A stretch of DNA of 64,000 bases, from assembly GCA_027257055.1 (NCBI GenBank), contig JAPVLO010000044.1, positions 3,100,001-3,164,000 of the forward strand, in the 5' to 3' direction. The translations under genes and the position numbers were made by a program. The notes under the pieces were generated by a model, which saw only the letters and a program-made list of their open reading frames with translations, ran no database searches and was not told where the DNA came from. Shown in pieces: positions 37,921 through 50,645 of the stretch (positions within the stretch are counted from its first letter, which is position 1; every line of letters begins with the position of its first letter). This DNA is from Cephalopachus bancanus. Taxonomy: Eukaryota; Chordata; Mammalia; Primates; Tarsiidae.

Positions 37921-38461
37921 TCTTTAGTGAGCCAAACAGATGCTCCTTTGGAGATCAGAAGGGGGGATACGCCCCCACCTCCTTAGGGAGGAGCCAAAAT
38001 ATCAGACTGGCTGTAGGGAATATGCTGCTGCTGAATCGGTTCCACACGGTTCCAGTCTGCCCCTTTATCCAGTCAAACCACAGGAGCAGACCCTAGAGGA
38101 GGGGCAACTTGGGTTCACCCTGAGGGCTTCTCCTCTCCCCCAACTCTGACTGACTCACAGTGGGAAGCTGCTGGAGGAGCTTGAGAATGGCTGCTCTGAT
38201 CTCCCGGAGCAGGGCGCTCCATGGCAAGGGGGTGAGGGATGACGTTTCCCTCCTGGGGGAAAGAAGGGAGAGAAGGCAGAGAAGCCCAAGGCTTGCTGGG
38301 AGCCCACGCCATGCTGAGGTTGCACTCTGTGTCACCAAGGGGCTCTTCACCAGGGGCCAGCAGAAAGGACCAGTGTGAGAACCTGTGCAGACTCTCCAGT
38401 TGGGAGGGCACACCAGCCTGCCCAGGCAACTGGAACTAAAGGTTGCATCACAGAGAATTCT

Positions 38462-38746
38462 GCGGGGAGCAGTGGCTCAAGCCTGCAATCCCAGCACTTT
38501 GGGAGGATTGCCTGAGCCCAGGGGTTCGAGACCAGCCTGGGCAACTTGGCAAGACCTCATCTCTACAATAAATCAAAAAGATTAGCCGGGCGTGGTGGCG
38601 TGCACCTGTAGTTGCAGTTACTTGGAAGGCTGAGGCGCAAGGATCGCCAGAGCCCTGCAGGTGGAGGCTGCAGTGGCCATGAACGTGCCACTGCACTGCA
38701 GCCTGGGCAACAGAGTGAGACTCCGACTCAAAACAAAACAAAAAAT
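38462..38746 (+). repeat. Strepsirrhine-type Alu
   Basis: ACAGAGAAT lies on both sides. The tail is AAAACAAAACAAAAAA. Confidence 0.92.
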
Positions 38747-39606
38747 CCCAAACAGAGAATCCCAGAGCTGCCAGAAATTCCTTCCTTCATTCTGTGTTTC
38801 CTGAAATTCTGCTGTGTGCTGGTCTGGGCTTGGTGTGGTGAAGTCGCATGAAAGACTGCCCCTCCCAGGCAGAACTCACAGACTTCTGGAACCTGCATAA
38901 CGATGAGGCACTGAGGTAAGGGCATTGTCCGAGGACTCTTCTGGATTGCCCACCCTCTCCCCCTAAATGGACTAGGGATACAGTCATGCATTTCACAGAA
39001 GAGGAAACCCAAAAACACATATGGAGAGAATATTACTATTACTCCTGATCCAGAAAAATGAAAATTAGAGCCACGTGAAATTTTGTGCCCCTCAGAACAG
39101 CAAAAATAAAGGTGGATGACATCATGTAGGTCTGGTGGATCCAGGGGAGAAGGCACTTCTACACACAGGTGGTACAAACACCAACTGTTATGGCTTTGAG
39201 GGTTCAAGAATCCTGGCAGTGGATATTAATCTGGGCTGTATTCCTTATCCAAAATGCTTGCGACCAACAGTGTTTCAGATTTCAGATTTTTTTTTTAGAT
39301 TTTTTGAGTATCTGCATTAGAATTTTTTTTAACTTTTTAATTTTATAGATGTAGGGTACAATTCAGGGTTAGCGATACAAATGGGCATTGCTGGGAAAGC
39401 TGGCTGACCACATGCAGAAGATTAAAACAAGATTCCTACCTACCACCATACACAAAAATCAACTCTAAATGGATCAAAGACCTAAATGTAAAATCTCAAA
39501 CTATAAGAATCTTAGGAAATACAGGAGACATCTTATAGAAATTGAATCTGGTGATTTGGAGTCGGTCATACTCAGTGATTTATCACAGAAACAAAGAACA
39601 GAGTTC

Positions 39607-39941
39607 CGCCGGGCTCGGTGGCTCAGCCTGTAATCCCGCACCTTTGGGAGGCTGAAGTGAGTGGATTGCCTGAGCCCACGGGTTCGAGACCTGCCTGGGC
39701 AGCAAGACCTCATCTCTACAATAAATCAAAAAATCAGCTGGGCGTGGTAGCGCATGCCTGTAATTCTGGCTACTTGGAAGGCTGAGGCGGAAGGATTGCC
39801 GGAGCCCAGCAGGTCGAGGCTGCGGTGGCCGGGAGCAGCCACTGCACTCCAGTCTGGGCAACAGAGTGAGACTCCAACTCAAAAAACAAAAAACAAAACA
39901 AAACAAAACAAACAAAACAAAACAAAACAAACAAACAAAAA
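39607..39941 (+). repeat. Strepsirrhine-type Alu with long (AAAAC)n tail, inside L1
   Basis: CAGAGTTCC lies on both sides. The tail has grown into an AAAAC/AAAC microsatellite of about 60 bases. Confidence 0.95.
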
Positions 39942-40151
39942 GCACAGAGTTCCATATGTTCTCACTCATAAATGGACCTTGAACAATTATAATGCTATAA
40001 GAAAGCGATTGGTAGTAGTGGGAAACTGTCAGGGGAGGGAGGTGGGATTGGCAATTGAGGGAAACTCCTAGGGAGGGTGGGGCATACCTCATCAACAAGA
40101 GTATCTGCAAGATCAATATTTATATACCTAACCCTGAAATGTACCCCGCAT

Positions 40152-40439
40152 CTTTTTTTTTTTTTTTTTTGAGTTGGAGTCTCACTCTGTCGCCCGGAGT
40201 GCAGTGGCTGCTCCCGGCCACCACAGCCTCGACCTGCTGGGCTCTGGCAATCTTTCCACCTCAGCCTTCCAAGTAGCTGGAACTACAGGTATGCACTACC
40301 ACGCCCAGCTGATTTTTTTATTTATTGTAGAGATGAGGTCTTGCTGCCCAGGCAGGTCTCGAACCCGCGAGCTGAGGCAATCCACTCACCTCAGCCTCCC
40401 AAAGGCACGGGATTACAGGCTGAGCCACCGAGCCCGGCT
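40152..40439 (-). repeat. Strepsirrhine-type Alu inside L1 3' end
   Basis: TACCCCGCATCTTT is repeated exactly at both ends (40,142 and 40,441). The left arm has the short variant GGTCTTGCTGCCCAGGCAGG. Confidence 0.96.
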
Positions 40440-40647
40440 TTACCCCGCATCTTTATAATAAAAATTTAAAAAAAGAAAGAAAGAAATTGGAACTGGCAAC
40501 TAATTCCTAATCAAAACCCCAAGTACCCATGCCATAAGAGATAAGATAGACAAGTGGGACCTCATCAAACTGAAAAGCTTCTGCAAAGCCAAAGAAACCA
40601 TCAAGAGAGAGGGGAGACAATCCACAGACTGGGAAAAAGTATTTCCT

Positions 40648-40944
40648 GACCAGGCATGGTGGCTCAAGCCTGGAATCCCAGGACTTTGGGAGGTTGAAAT
40701 GAGGGGATTGCCTAAGCCCATGGGTTCGAGAACAGCCTGGGCAACTTGGCGAGACCTCATCTCTACAATAAATTAAAAAATTAGCCAGGCATGGTAGCCT
40801 GCACCTGTAGTTCCAGCTACTTGGAAGGCTGAAGTGGAAGTATTGCCTGAGCCCAGCAGGTTGACACCAGGGTGGCCGTTAGCATGCCACTGCACTCCAG
40901 CCTGGGTGATGGAGTGAGACTCCAACTCAAAAAAAAAAAAAAAA
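40648..40944 (+). repeat. Alu inside L1
   Basis: It interrupts L1 ORF2-derived sequence after GGGAAAAAGTATTTCCT. A16 tail. Confidence 0.93.
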
Positions 40945-41036
40945 TTTCTAACTGTATATCTGACAAAGGCCTAACATAACTCAAACGTGCTGAAAACATC
41001 AAAACAAAACATACAGCCCTATTAAAAAGTGGGCAA

Positions 41037-41317
41037 GGCCGAACTCAGTGGCTCAGCCTGGAATCTCAGCACTTTGGGAGGCTGAGAGTGGATTGCCTGA
41101 GTCCAGAGGTTCGAGACCAGCCCGGGCAACTTGGTGAGATCTCATCTCTACAATTAAAAAAAAAAAAAAAAATTGCTGGGTCTGTAGCTCCGACTACTTG
41201 GAAGGCTGAGGCGGAAGGATTGCTAGAGCCCAGCAGGTCGACGTTGGGGTGGCCATGAGTGTACTACTGCACTCCAGCCTAGGCAACAGAGTGAGACTCC
41301 AACTCAAAAAAAAAAAA
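41037..41317 (+). repeat. Alu inside L1, clear target-site duplication
   Basis: AAAAAGTGGGCAA lies on both sides. The linker has a 16-A run. Confidence 0.95.
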
Positions 41318-41603
41318 GTGGGCAAAAATATGAATAGACACTTCTCAAAAGAAGACATATGAGCAGCCAACAGATACATGAAAAAAATGCTCAGTCTCAC
41401 TAATCAAAGAAATATAAATCAAAACCACACTGAGATACCACCTAACTCCAGTCAGGATGACCATCATCAATAACTCAAAAAACAATAGATACTGGAGAGG
41501 ATGCGGGGAAAGGGGAACACTTCCACACTGTTGGTGGGAGTGTAAACTAGTACAACCTCTGTGGAAAACAGTTTGACGATTCCTATTTGCACTGGGATTA
41601 CCG

Positions 41604-42042
41604 GTTGACCATCCCTAATCTGAAAACCTGACATCTGAAATACTCCAATGAACCTTTCCTTTGAATATCATGTCATCACTCAAAAGTTTTTGGAGCCGGG
41701 CTCGGTGACTCAGCCTGTAATCCCAGCACTTTGGGAGGCCGAGGCAAGTGGATTGCCTGAGTCCATGGGTTCGAAACCAGCCCAGGCAACCTGATGAGAC
41801 CTTGTCTCTACAATAAAATAAAAAATAGCCGGGCATGGTAGCATGCGTCTGTAGTTCTGGCTACTCGGAAGGCTGAGGCGGAAGGATCACTGGAGCCCAG
41901 AAGATCGACGCAGGGGTGGCCATGAGTGTGCATGCCATTGCACTCCAGCCTGGGCAAAGGAGTGGGACTCCAACTCAAAAAAAAAAAAAAAAAGTTTTTG
42001 GATACTGGATTTTCAGACTAGAGATACTCAATCTGCATAAAC
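41604..42042. mobile_element. Inverted-repeat DNA-transposon-like remnant, split by an Alu
   Basis: GGTTGACCATCCCTAATCTG near 41,602 and its approximate complement TTTTCAGACTAGAGATACTC near 42,009 form terminal inverted repeats. The middle is interrupted by the Alu at 41,694. The wording fits an old non-autonomous hairpin repeat; the family name was not assigned. Related sequence (TTATCCAAAATGCTTGCGACC) lies at 39,225-39,330 across the L1 remnants. Confidence 0.55.
41694..41993 (+). repeat. Strepsirrhine-type Alu inside a palindromic repeat
   Basis: AAAAGTTTTTGGA flanks both ends exactly. It sits at the centre of the inverted-repeat element at 41,604-42,042. Confidence 0.96.
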
Positions 42043-42132
42043 AAAGCCACATAAACCAAAAGCATAACCTGTGTCCAGCAGCCACGCTCCTGGGACTTCA
42101 GGGTAAGTATACCAGGATACTTGTGAAAGTGA

Positions 42133-42418
<286 letters not shown>

Positions 42419-42941
42419 GAAAGTGACTTTTTGAAGTGATGCCCAAGATAAAGGGTTCAACTGTGGTACTGGTTCTCATGGGATATGATATGGCCATGAA
42501 AGATCGTCTGTTAAGGGCTTGCAGGATCTGTAGTCAAGAGAGGAGAGCTGGAGGGGGCAGGTGGCCAATGCGTCTACTGCGAGACACGTTTTCATACCAG
42601 TACCAGCTCAGCCCCTTCCCAGATAGATCCTTCTGTGAGTATATGTTCTGGAAGTGTGGTCACCAGGCTGCTGACCTTGGAAGTGAGGAATGGGAAAGGG
42701 TAGATGAGTCAGAGGGAAAATCAGCTTGGTCTACAGCAAACGTGGAGAAGTATAATACTGCATGATGAGGACAGAAGGTGCATAACCTAATGTCTTACGT
42801 GGGATACGATTGTGAATCTGTAAAAGCAAATTTGCACATAGACAATGAGAAGCTAGTGACATGGACAGAAGAAAATATCATTTTAATCTTGGATGGGTCT
42901 TTGGATAATTTTCCTTCTCTCTCTCTCCCCCCTCCCCCGGC

Positions 42942-43086
42942 AACAAGTCCTAGTTCTGTTGCCCATGCTGGGGTACAGTGGCATGATCATAGCTCACTGT
43001 AGCCTCTAACTCCTGGCCTCATGAGACCCTCGTGCCTCAGCCTCCCAATGTGCTAGGATTACAGGTGTGAGCCACTATGCCCAACT
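42942..43086 (-). repeat. Old Alu monomer (FLAM/FRAM-like)
   Basis: About 145 bases covering a single arm, heavily diverged, with no poly-T. Confidence 0.8.
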
Positions 43087-43374
43087 TCAATATAGTGTTT
43101 CTTGTACAGTGTCTAAAAAATAGAGAGAGAAAGGTCATGTCATAGCAACATTATCCCCAGCTGCAAACTAGGCATTAATTCTGTTTGGGAGAGGGAGGGT
43201 CAAGGGTTTGAACTGAGTCTTGGAAGAGAGAGCTAAGACAAGATCTCTTTCATTATTGGGAAACTGGCTATCAGTGGAATTGGTCGGGGTATGAGGATAA
43301 CTGTCCACTTTCCCTCTCCCCCACATCCCCTTCTCCTGGGAGGGTAAAATTGAGGATAAATTCTTGTTTCAGTA

Positions 43375-43575
43375 CGTATGCTGTTCTAGGCTTGCTATAG
43401 GCACAGAGGACAGAGGGATGAATGAGACTCACAAGGACCCTGTCCTCATGGTGCTTACACTCTAGTGGAAAAGATAGATATCCGACAATTACACAAATGA
43501 ATATGAGACCAAGTGGGTAAAATGAGGTGATGATGTAGCTAGCACAACATGGTCCCTGGCACACAGGGGTGGACA
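43375..43575 (+). repeat. Ancient interspersed repeat fragment
   Basis: GACCCTGTCCTCATGGTGC and TTACACTCTAGTGG belong to the same old family as the copies near 9 and 17 kb. Confidence 0.5.
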
Positions 43576-45129
43576 GGTGCCCAGTCTTGGCTGTTCCAAA
43601 CGTGGCGGTTCATTTAAAGAGCAGGGGAAAGGAGCTGGCTCCTTCTCATTGACCTTGGGACTTCCAAGGCAGCTGACCTGCTGGCAGCCATACTGTCACT
43701 GTGTGGAGTCTGAGAATGAAGCCATCATGCAGGAAGCCAGGCAGCATGAGGGAGAGAGATGGTGTCCCTGGTGATATTATTTGAATACCTGGATCCTCTC
43801 ATGCCTGAAGCTGGACCCACACTTTTTGTTTAAGCTAGAGTTTTAAAGAATCCTTGGAAGCCACAAAGGTTCCAAGTTGTTATTGTTACTGTCTCACGGC
43901 TTCTGCTCTGTGACTTTACTGAAAGCTGTAGTGAGGCCACGAACCTGCCCAAGAGAAGATTCAGCATTTCTGGTTCCAGATTTCCAAACCCTGGGATTAG
44001 CAGGACAGCTTCGTTTATATGAAGATGACCCCTGAAAACTCTCTGTGTGTAGGGGTGTCCAAAGAAGGAGATGGAGGGTCTAGGCTCCTGAGCTGGAGAG
44101 TCACAATCTGCCACCTGTGCCAGATGGGTTGCGCTGTGTAGGCCGGCCCTTGGTATGTCTAGAGGCACAGACCTGCCTGACACGTGCCTGTCTGTCATTC
44201 CTGGAGGCGCCTCTGCACATGTCCCTCTGACTTCCATATGCCCTGCTGCGTGTCTCTGCCATCTCTACAAGGGCCCAACAGAGCCTGGAGCAGGCAGGAA
44301 GCTGACCCCCAGGGCCCTCCTGCGGCCTTCTCCCTTTGAAGCTGGGCACAGCCTGGTTTCTTCCCTCTAAGAGTACCCCTTCCTTGCTGCACCCACTATT
44401 CCAAGGAAAACGAGAAGTAGATAGGGAGGCAGGACTGGGAAGAGGAGGAGAGGACTGAGTTTGGGGCCTTGGGCCAGTGGCTTCTTGAGCTTCAGGTCAT
44501 ACCCCAGTAAAAGGAGCCCCTTGCTACCTCCACTGCCTGCACAGGTGGCCCTTTTCTGGAGGGTAAGATGGTCAAGATCTGCTGTTAGTCAAGGCCTCAG
44601 AATTTCCCTCCCAAGGTGTGAGTGCCTAGGACTTTTCAGGATTCCACATTCCCTGCTGGTCATGTAGGAGCTCCCAGGCCCCGAAGCAACATTCTTAAGT
44701 GGGTGGGATTCAGGTTTGGTTGGAGGGGCCGAGGGTACCTGGGAGACTTGACTTGAAGCTACGATTGAGTAACACTGAGAAAACATCAGTTGTCCATATC
44801 AAGGACCTCCTCCACAAATGTAATATTGTAACATGTATTGGGTGCACATGAGTATGGACTGTATTATTTTCTGCATATTCAAAATCTTTCCTAACTATAA
44901 ATGAACACGAAAGAATTTGGGAGTGGATAGAGATCTGGGGAAAAATATCCTACCACCTCAACTTGACACCTGATACAATTGTGGTTCTAGATACGGCCTT
45001 TATCTCCATAGCTATCTGTTTATATGTATGTCTAAACATCCAGTCATTTAAAATCAATATGTCTACTATGCTTCAGGCAAGGTGCAGAAACTGAAATTAA
45101 CTGGCTGGGCAGGAGGAAGACCTCCAGCT
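43576..45129. other. Unique intergenic sequence
   Basis: Nothing recognised. Confidence 0.5.
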
Positions 45130-45250
45130 TTGAAGGGAGATCCGCCTTCATTTCAATCCTGGCTGCATCCCCTCAAGGGCTGTGTGACCTTGGACCAGTG
45201 ATGCAGCCTCTCTGAGGCTCGATTTCCTCATGTAAAATGGAGCATCTGGG
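45130..45250 (+). repeat. MIR element
   Basis: TCAATCCTGGCTGC, GCTGTGTGACCTTGGACC and TTTCCTCATGTAAAATGG. Confidence 0.65.
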
Positions 45251-45456
45251 CATGAACTTAAATGATGTAGGGAGAGCTCTCGACGGGATATCAACCTGGG
45301 CCTTGGGGGTGGGAGAAAGCTGTGGAAAGGGGGAGCTGTCCTCCCCAGCCCAAGGGATCTCGGTGACTCCCTTTAGGGGTGAGGCAAGGTTTCTGGGAGG
45401 TCTGTGAGGTTCCTGGGGGGAGGAGGAAGAGGAGAGTTTGTTTTGGGCCTGTTGGA

Positions 45457-45744
45457 TTTTTTTTTTTTTTGAGTTGGAGTCTCACTCTGTCCCCAGACTG
45501 GAGTGCAGTGGCCGCTCCTGGCCACCGCAGCCTCGACTTGCTGGGCTCCGGTGATCCTTCCACCTCAGCCTTCTAAGTAGCCGGAATTACAGGCATGCGC
45601 TACCACACCCGGCTGATTTTTTGATTTATTGTAGAGATGAGATCTTGCCTGCCCAGGCGGGTCTCGAACCCGTGGGCTCAGGCAATCCATTCACCTCAGC
45701 CTCCCAAAGGCACGAGATTACAGGCTGAGCCACTGAGCCCGGCT
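45457..45744 (-). repeat. Strepsirrhine-type Alu, perfect 17-bp target-site duplication
   Basis: TGGGCCTGTTGGATTTT is identical on both sides, so the insertion is comparatively young. It has the short left-arm variant. Confidence 0.97.
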
Positions 45745-46719
45745 TGGGCCTGTTGGATTTTGAGGGCAGGCTGGCGTCCCAGTGGGGACAGTGTCCCTGC
45801 GGGCCACCGCCAGTAGTGGGTGGGCTGCTCATGGGGCATGGACACTGGGTCCAGCCTGTGACCCCTTCCTGAATTCACCAGCCATGCCCAGGCCGCTCCT
45901 GATTCCAGCACTGGGAGGTCATTGAGGGGGAAGGGACATCCCAGGGAGCCATGGATGGGGCAAGGGTGAGCCAGGTGGGGGTGGAAGGAGGATGGAACCT
46001 GCTAGTGGCGGCAGAATGAGGGCTTCCTCTTCCTGGAGCACCACCCTGGCTCCACGGCAGACAGCGAGGGGACCAGGCCTTTCAGACCCAGCTGGGGAGG
46101 TTGCAAACAGTTGCCTAGGGGTGGCCGAGGTGAGGGTGGCTTTCCACCAACCTTTCATTGCAAGGAAAAGTGCCCCCTTGGACTCCTGGCAGACTTTCCA
46201 GCCTCCTCGTCTCTTCTCCTGGTCAGTTTGTCACTGGGGACCGCTGAGTTGTGGCCCTTCTACACACCTACCAGGAGAAGGGAGGATTAGAAATGCCACG
46301 TGTCAGGCACTGGGCTAGATGCCTCCTTCCCACCCTGGAAGTTCCACCAGGCCAGGGAACTCTCTGCCTTGCCCCGATGAATCCCTAACGTTGGCCCGGT
46401 GCCTATCACATGCCTGTCACACCATAGGGCCCCAGAGGTCGCAAATAAACATTGGTTGGATGAAGAAAACACAGTCAGTCAGAGATAACTTTTGTTGTGC
46501 ACTATTCTAACAAGGTAGGTACCAGCATATCCCCGTTTTTACAGATGAGGACACAGAGGAACAGAAAAATGAAATTACTAGCTGGGAGCTGAGCGTGCAG
46601 AGCAGGCAGTCTGCTTTCAGACCCTCGTCAGCCTTATCGGGACAAAAAGGATGGGCCCTCTCACAACCACCTTGGGACATCAAGGCCTTCCGCTCTCCCT
46701 CCCCCAGCATTTCTTTGTT
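45745..46719. other. Unique intergenic sequence
   Basis: An L2/MIR-like scrap (TGTCAGGCACTGGGCTAGATGCC) lies near 46,299. Otherwise nothing. Confidence 0.45.
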
Positions 46720-46880
46720 ACCTGGTATTGGATTTGGGAGCCTTGGCTTCAAGGTCAGCTGTGCCATTAGTTGGCAATGTGACCTTGGGCAAGTCTGCTC
46801 CCCCATGGACATCAGCTTCCCCATCTTTCTAGTCTGAAACTTGGTCATCTCGTAGGGCCCTTCTAGGTCTAAAGTCCAGA
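46720..46880 (+). repeat. MIR element
   Basis: TGGCAATGTGACCTTGGGCAAG and CAGCTTCCCCATC are MIR landmarks. Confidence 0.6.
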
Positions 46881-47795
46881 ATCCTGTTGTTCTTGCAAGA
46901 GGTACCTGATCATTTTCTGCCCTTGACAACAGGCTGTCCAGGAGTCTTCGGCTTGGCCTAAGACAGCTCTGCTCCCAGGGGCAGGAGAAGGTTTGGAATG
47001 CAGGCAGAAACTTCCCAAATCTTCCCCTTGCTTCTGCTGTAGCCTTGGCTCTGGGTGGGGGCTCCAGGGCCTCTCCCAGTGGGTGCCGGAGGCCAGAGCC
47101 GCCTTTGTCTACTGCAGAGGCCAGCCAGGCGGCTGTGGCTGCAACCGGCCCCTGCCCAGGCCTGGGAGACGTTTTTTTTTTCCCTGTGTGTTGCAGCTGG
47201 GACCGTTTATAATAGGAAAAAAAGAGAATGACCAGGCCAGCCGGCTGGAAAATAAAGAGACTTAAAAAGAAAAGGGCCAGGCCTGTTCTTCTCCTGCGGA
47301 GGCTTTGGTTAAGCAGAAAGTTTTAGTTCCTTTCTGAAAGGCATTTGGGCTTTTGAAGTCCCCTGCGGGAGCTCCCTCTGGCCCCTGGGAAGCCAGGCCT
47401 GGCATGTCCCAATGTGCATGACCAGGACGGGCCCCGGTCGCTCAGAGGAGGCAGCAGCAGACCCTGGGAAATGCTGCCTCAGGCTGGGGGGCACTGAGGT
47501 CTCAGTCTTGCCCCCAAGTGCTGCTGTCCCAGGGGCCCAGTCCCCATAACCTCCCTTTGGTGGCCTTTTGCCTCAATCTCCTCTGCTCCCTCTGGCTTTG
47601 AACTCTGGCCTGCCGCCGGTTGGGTCAGAGGGTGGGAATAGGCCCAGATCTCCTTCTTTATTCGGAAAACCAGAGGCGTTTCATAAATGGGGAGACTGAG
47701 GCACAGAGAGGGTTTGCCTGAGGTCAGCCAGGGAATCTCAACTTATCGAGTGGATGTTGTGTATGCTTTGCCATGAAAACTAATCATAGCTAACA
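46881..47795. other. Unique intergenic sequence
   Basis: The segment 47,160-47,300 (GGACCGTTTATAATAGG, GGAAAATAAAGAGAC) has a conserved look. No exon was found. Confidence 0.4.
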
Positions 47796-48064
47796 TTTTT
47801 TTTTTTTTTTTTTTTTTGAGTTGGAGTCTCACTCAGTTGCCCAGACTGGAGTGCAGCCTGCTGGGCCCCGGTGATCCTTCCGCCTCAACCTTCCGAGTAG
47901 CGGGAATTACATGCGTGCGCTACCATGCCCGGCAGATTTTTTTAGATTTGTTGTAGAGATGAAGTCTCGCTGCCCAGGCGGGTCTCGAACCCGCGGCTCA
48001 GGCAATCCACTCACCTCAGCCTCCCAAAGGCGTGGGATTACAGGCTGAGCCACCAAGCCCGGCC
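47796..48064 (-). repeat. Strepsirrhine-type Alu, right-arm deletion
   Basis: CATAGCTAACATTT lies on both sides. About 30 bases are missing after GGAGTGCAG in the right arm. Confidence 0.96.
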
Positions 48065-48317
48065 ATAGCTAACATTTATTATTATTTACAGTAGGGAATG
48101 ACCCAAGTGAATGAATCCAGGAACTGGCAGATCAAAACAGGTGCGTGAGTCCTCAGGCGTCTCTCCAGGAGGCCGCCTTACCTGCTGTCCTACTAGCCTT
48201 AGCTAGTGTGGGTCCTTGCAAACCACACTAGTTGGTTTCCTGTCAGCCTGTCCCTCAGCAAGGGCTCAGCCAGTCACACTGCTACTGAACAGGGAGCACA
48301 ATCAAGACTTTGTAGGT

Positions 48318-48605
48318 GGCTGGGCTCAGTGGTTCAGCCTGTAATCCCAGCACTTTGGGAGGCTGAGGCGAGAGGATTGCCTGAGCCTGAGGGTTCGAGA
48401 CCAGCCCAGGCAACTTGGCTGGTCTCATCTCTACAATGAATCAAAAATGAACTGGGTGTGGTAGCTCATGCCTGTAGCTCTGGCTACTTGGAAGGCTGAA
48501 GTGGAAGGATTGCCAGAGCCCAGCAGGTCGTGGCTGTGGTGGCTGTGAGCGTGCCACCGCACTCCAGCCTGGGTGACGGAGTGAGACTCTGACTTAAAAA
48601 AAAAA
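48318..48605 (+). repeat. Strepsirrhine-type Alu
   Basis: AAGACTTTGTAG lies on both sides. Confidence 0.95.
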
Positions 48606-49740
48606 GACTTTGTAGTTAACACTGACTGAGCACCCACTATTGCCACGTGCCGAGAATGCTACTTTTCACATCATGGAGGCAAGTGATACGTCGGTGACAT
48701 GCTCTTATTGCCCACAGCTACCCTGTGCCATCCATATTATTGTCCTCATTTGTTGGTGAAGTCGCCTTGCCTAAGGTAAGGCTGGGATTCCAATTCAGAC
48801 CTGTCTGGCTTTCCCCCTGTCTAATCAGCATTCCGCCGGCTTCTCCAGTCACCAGCAGTCATTGGGCAGGAGGTGGATGCCATGATGTGGTGGGGGTACA
48901 CAGCAGAATCTAAGGCTCTGCCCTGAAAGAGCACTTCACCCAGCTGGTTGGGCCAAGCTCTCTACCAGTCCGCCTCTGTTGTCCAGCAGAAAGCCCTCAC
49001 GTGACCAATGTGGAGCACAGGGCGTATTATGGTGTCTCCTCTGTATGTCACATAGATGAATGGTTTTGCTCCTGATGCCATCACGATGTTCCAAGCATCC
49101 GCAGGAACCAGGGATGTGACGGGGAGCAATGTAGACTAGCCCTGATGATGTCCTGTTTCTCTCCTTCTGCCTGTGGCGCTGGGTACCCAAGGACATTACA
49201 GGTGCCAGGGATGGGATCCACGCTTGCTGATGTGCTCCATGGTATTTCTGTTGGGCTGGGGCACCTATGAGGCTCTTTCCATGATGGTGGGGACTGGGGG
49301 GAAGGAATTTGTACATAGGAATCAAACAAATGATAGATTCCCCCCCCCCAAAATGATCTAAGTTAGTTTGGTCCTTTTAGTAGATTACTAGTCATCACAA
49401 AAGAAGTAAGAGGTGAGTAAGGGTGTTCTACTCCTGACAACCTCTCTACCAGGCGAAGGCATGTCTCAGACCAACTTCTGCCACACAGGCCGGAAGTTAT
49501 TCAAGTGTTCAGGATCACTCGAGGGACAAAACAGGTATTACAACCAGGGTTGTCAGCTCCACGAAGTTGCAGTTCTCTGTCCTCCCAGGTCGGCTGGCCA
49601 TTCCCAGTGTGAAAGGACACTCCAGATAAGCCCATCACGTTCCTAGGCAGGATTCTGCGCACTCTCCTGGGCACATGCAGTCAGACACAGGACCCCTTAG
49701 GGATCAAGGGGTGGGTGCCTTAAAGATACAGTTCATCCCT
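48606..49740. other. Unique intergenic sequence
   Basis: A minus-strand stretch at 48.94-49.33 kb was considered as a decayed pseudogene and not accepted (see rejected items). A C9 run lies at 49,340. Confidence 0.4.
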
Positions 49741-50060
49741 ATGTAATCCCAGCACTTTGGGAGGCAGATGTGAGAGGATTGCCTGAGCACAGGGGTTCGA
49801 GACCAGCCTGGACAACTTGGTGTGAGGCCTTGTCTCTATAATAAATTAAAATATCAGCTGGGCGTGGTGGCACACACCTGTAGCTCCAGCTACTTGGAAG
49901 GTTGAGGCAGAAGGATAGCCTGAGTCCAGCAGGTCGAGGCAGCAGTGGCTGTGAGCATGCCACTGCACTCCAGCCTGGGTGACAGAGTAAGACTCTGGCT
50001 CAAAAAAAAAAAAAAAAAGATGCAGGTCAACAGAATGAGACTCTGACTCAAAAAAAAAAA
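49741..50060 (+). repeat. Alu with duplicated 3' end
   Basis: The first 25 or so bases are missing. The terminal piece GAGACTCTGACTC-A10-GATGC is present twice in tandem (ends at 50,018 and 50,060). The outer flanks resemble AAGATACAGTTCATCCC and AAGATGCGGGTCATCCC. Confidence 0.9.
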
Positions 50061-50292
50061 GATGCGGGTCATCCCAGACTCACTGGCTTTGGAGTTCCTA
50101 TGAGTGCCTTTACTTTACCAATGAGAGCCAGTCTTAGTCTATCACATTTTTTGATATCCAGTTTGCTAATTAGATTGATCGGCGGCTGATTGAGCTACCG
50201 ATGGCAGAAGGACGTGGCCAGTCTTGGAATACAAGAGTCCTAGGGTTTGCATGCTGGGGACATCTCGCCTGACCACTCCTCATTAAAGCTTA

Positions 50293-50600
50293 GGCTGGGT
50301 GCAATAGCTCATGCTTATAATATCAGCACTTTGGGAGGCTGAGGTGGGAGGATTGCTTTAGACCAGGAGTTTGAGACCAGCCTGGATAACATAACGAGGA
50401 CTTGTTTCTACAAAAAAAAAAAAAAATTAGCTGGGCATGGTGCATATACCTGTGGTCCCAGCTACTGTGGAGGCCAAGGTAGGAGGATTTCCTGAGCTGG
50501 GAGGTTGAGGTTTCGGTGAGCTGTGATTGTGCCATTGCATTTCAGCCTGGGAGACATAGTGAGACTCTGACTCAAATAATAATAATGAAAAAAAAAAACA
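50293..50600 (+). repeat. Older AluJ-like element
   Basis: It lacks the strepsirrhine linker signature and ends in AAATAATAATAATG-A10. Confidence 0.88.
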
Positions 50601-50645
50601 CTTTATAAGCTGGACATCAAAGCACATTCATTAAACTGAATTTTA

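Larger units (their letters stand above)
37594..39220. other. Unique sequence around one Alu
   Basis: It contains the poly-G tract at 37.9 kb and the Alu at 38,462. Nothing else recognised; a TGCCTGGAACGTAATAGATGCCCAATAAG piece near 37.8 kb is L2-like. Confidence 0.45.
39340..41600 (+). mobile_element. L1 remnants (ORF2-end and 3'-end pieces), split by four Alus
   Basis: Pieces read like L1 ORF2 and 3' end: GGATCAAAGACCTAAATGTAAAATC near 39,470, TGTTCTCACTCATAAATGGACC near 39,957, and GGACCTCATCAAACTGAAAAGC near 40,558. CAAAACCACACTGAGATACCACC follows near 41,420, and ACTGTTGGTGGGAGTGTAAAC near 41,528. The 3' UTR-like piece (39,950-40,470) sits between ORF2-like pieces, so at least two L1 copies or a rearrangement are involved. 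All frames are broken; nothing is active. Confidence 0.88.

Noticed and set aside
48936..49330. Minus-strand stretch with patchy resemblance to an actin-like cDNA
   Set aside because: Only short matches in shifting frames and no poly-A tail or duplication were found. A translated search against the proteome would settle it; a continuous hit over >150 bases would revive it.
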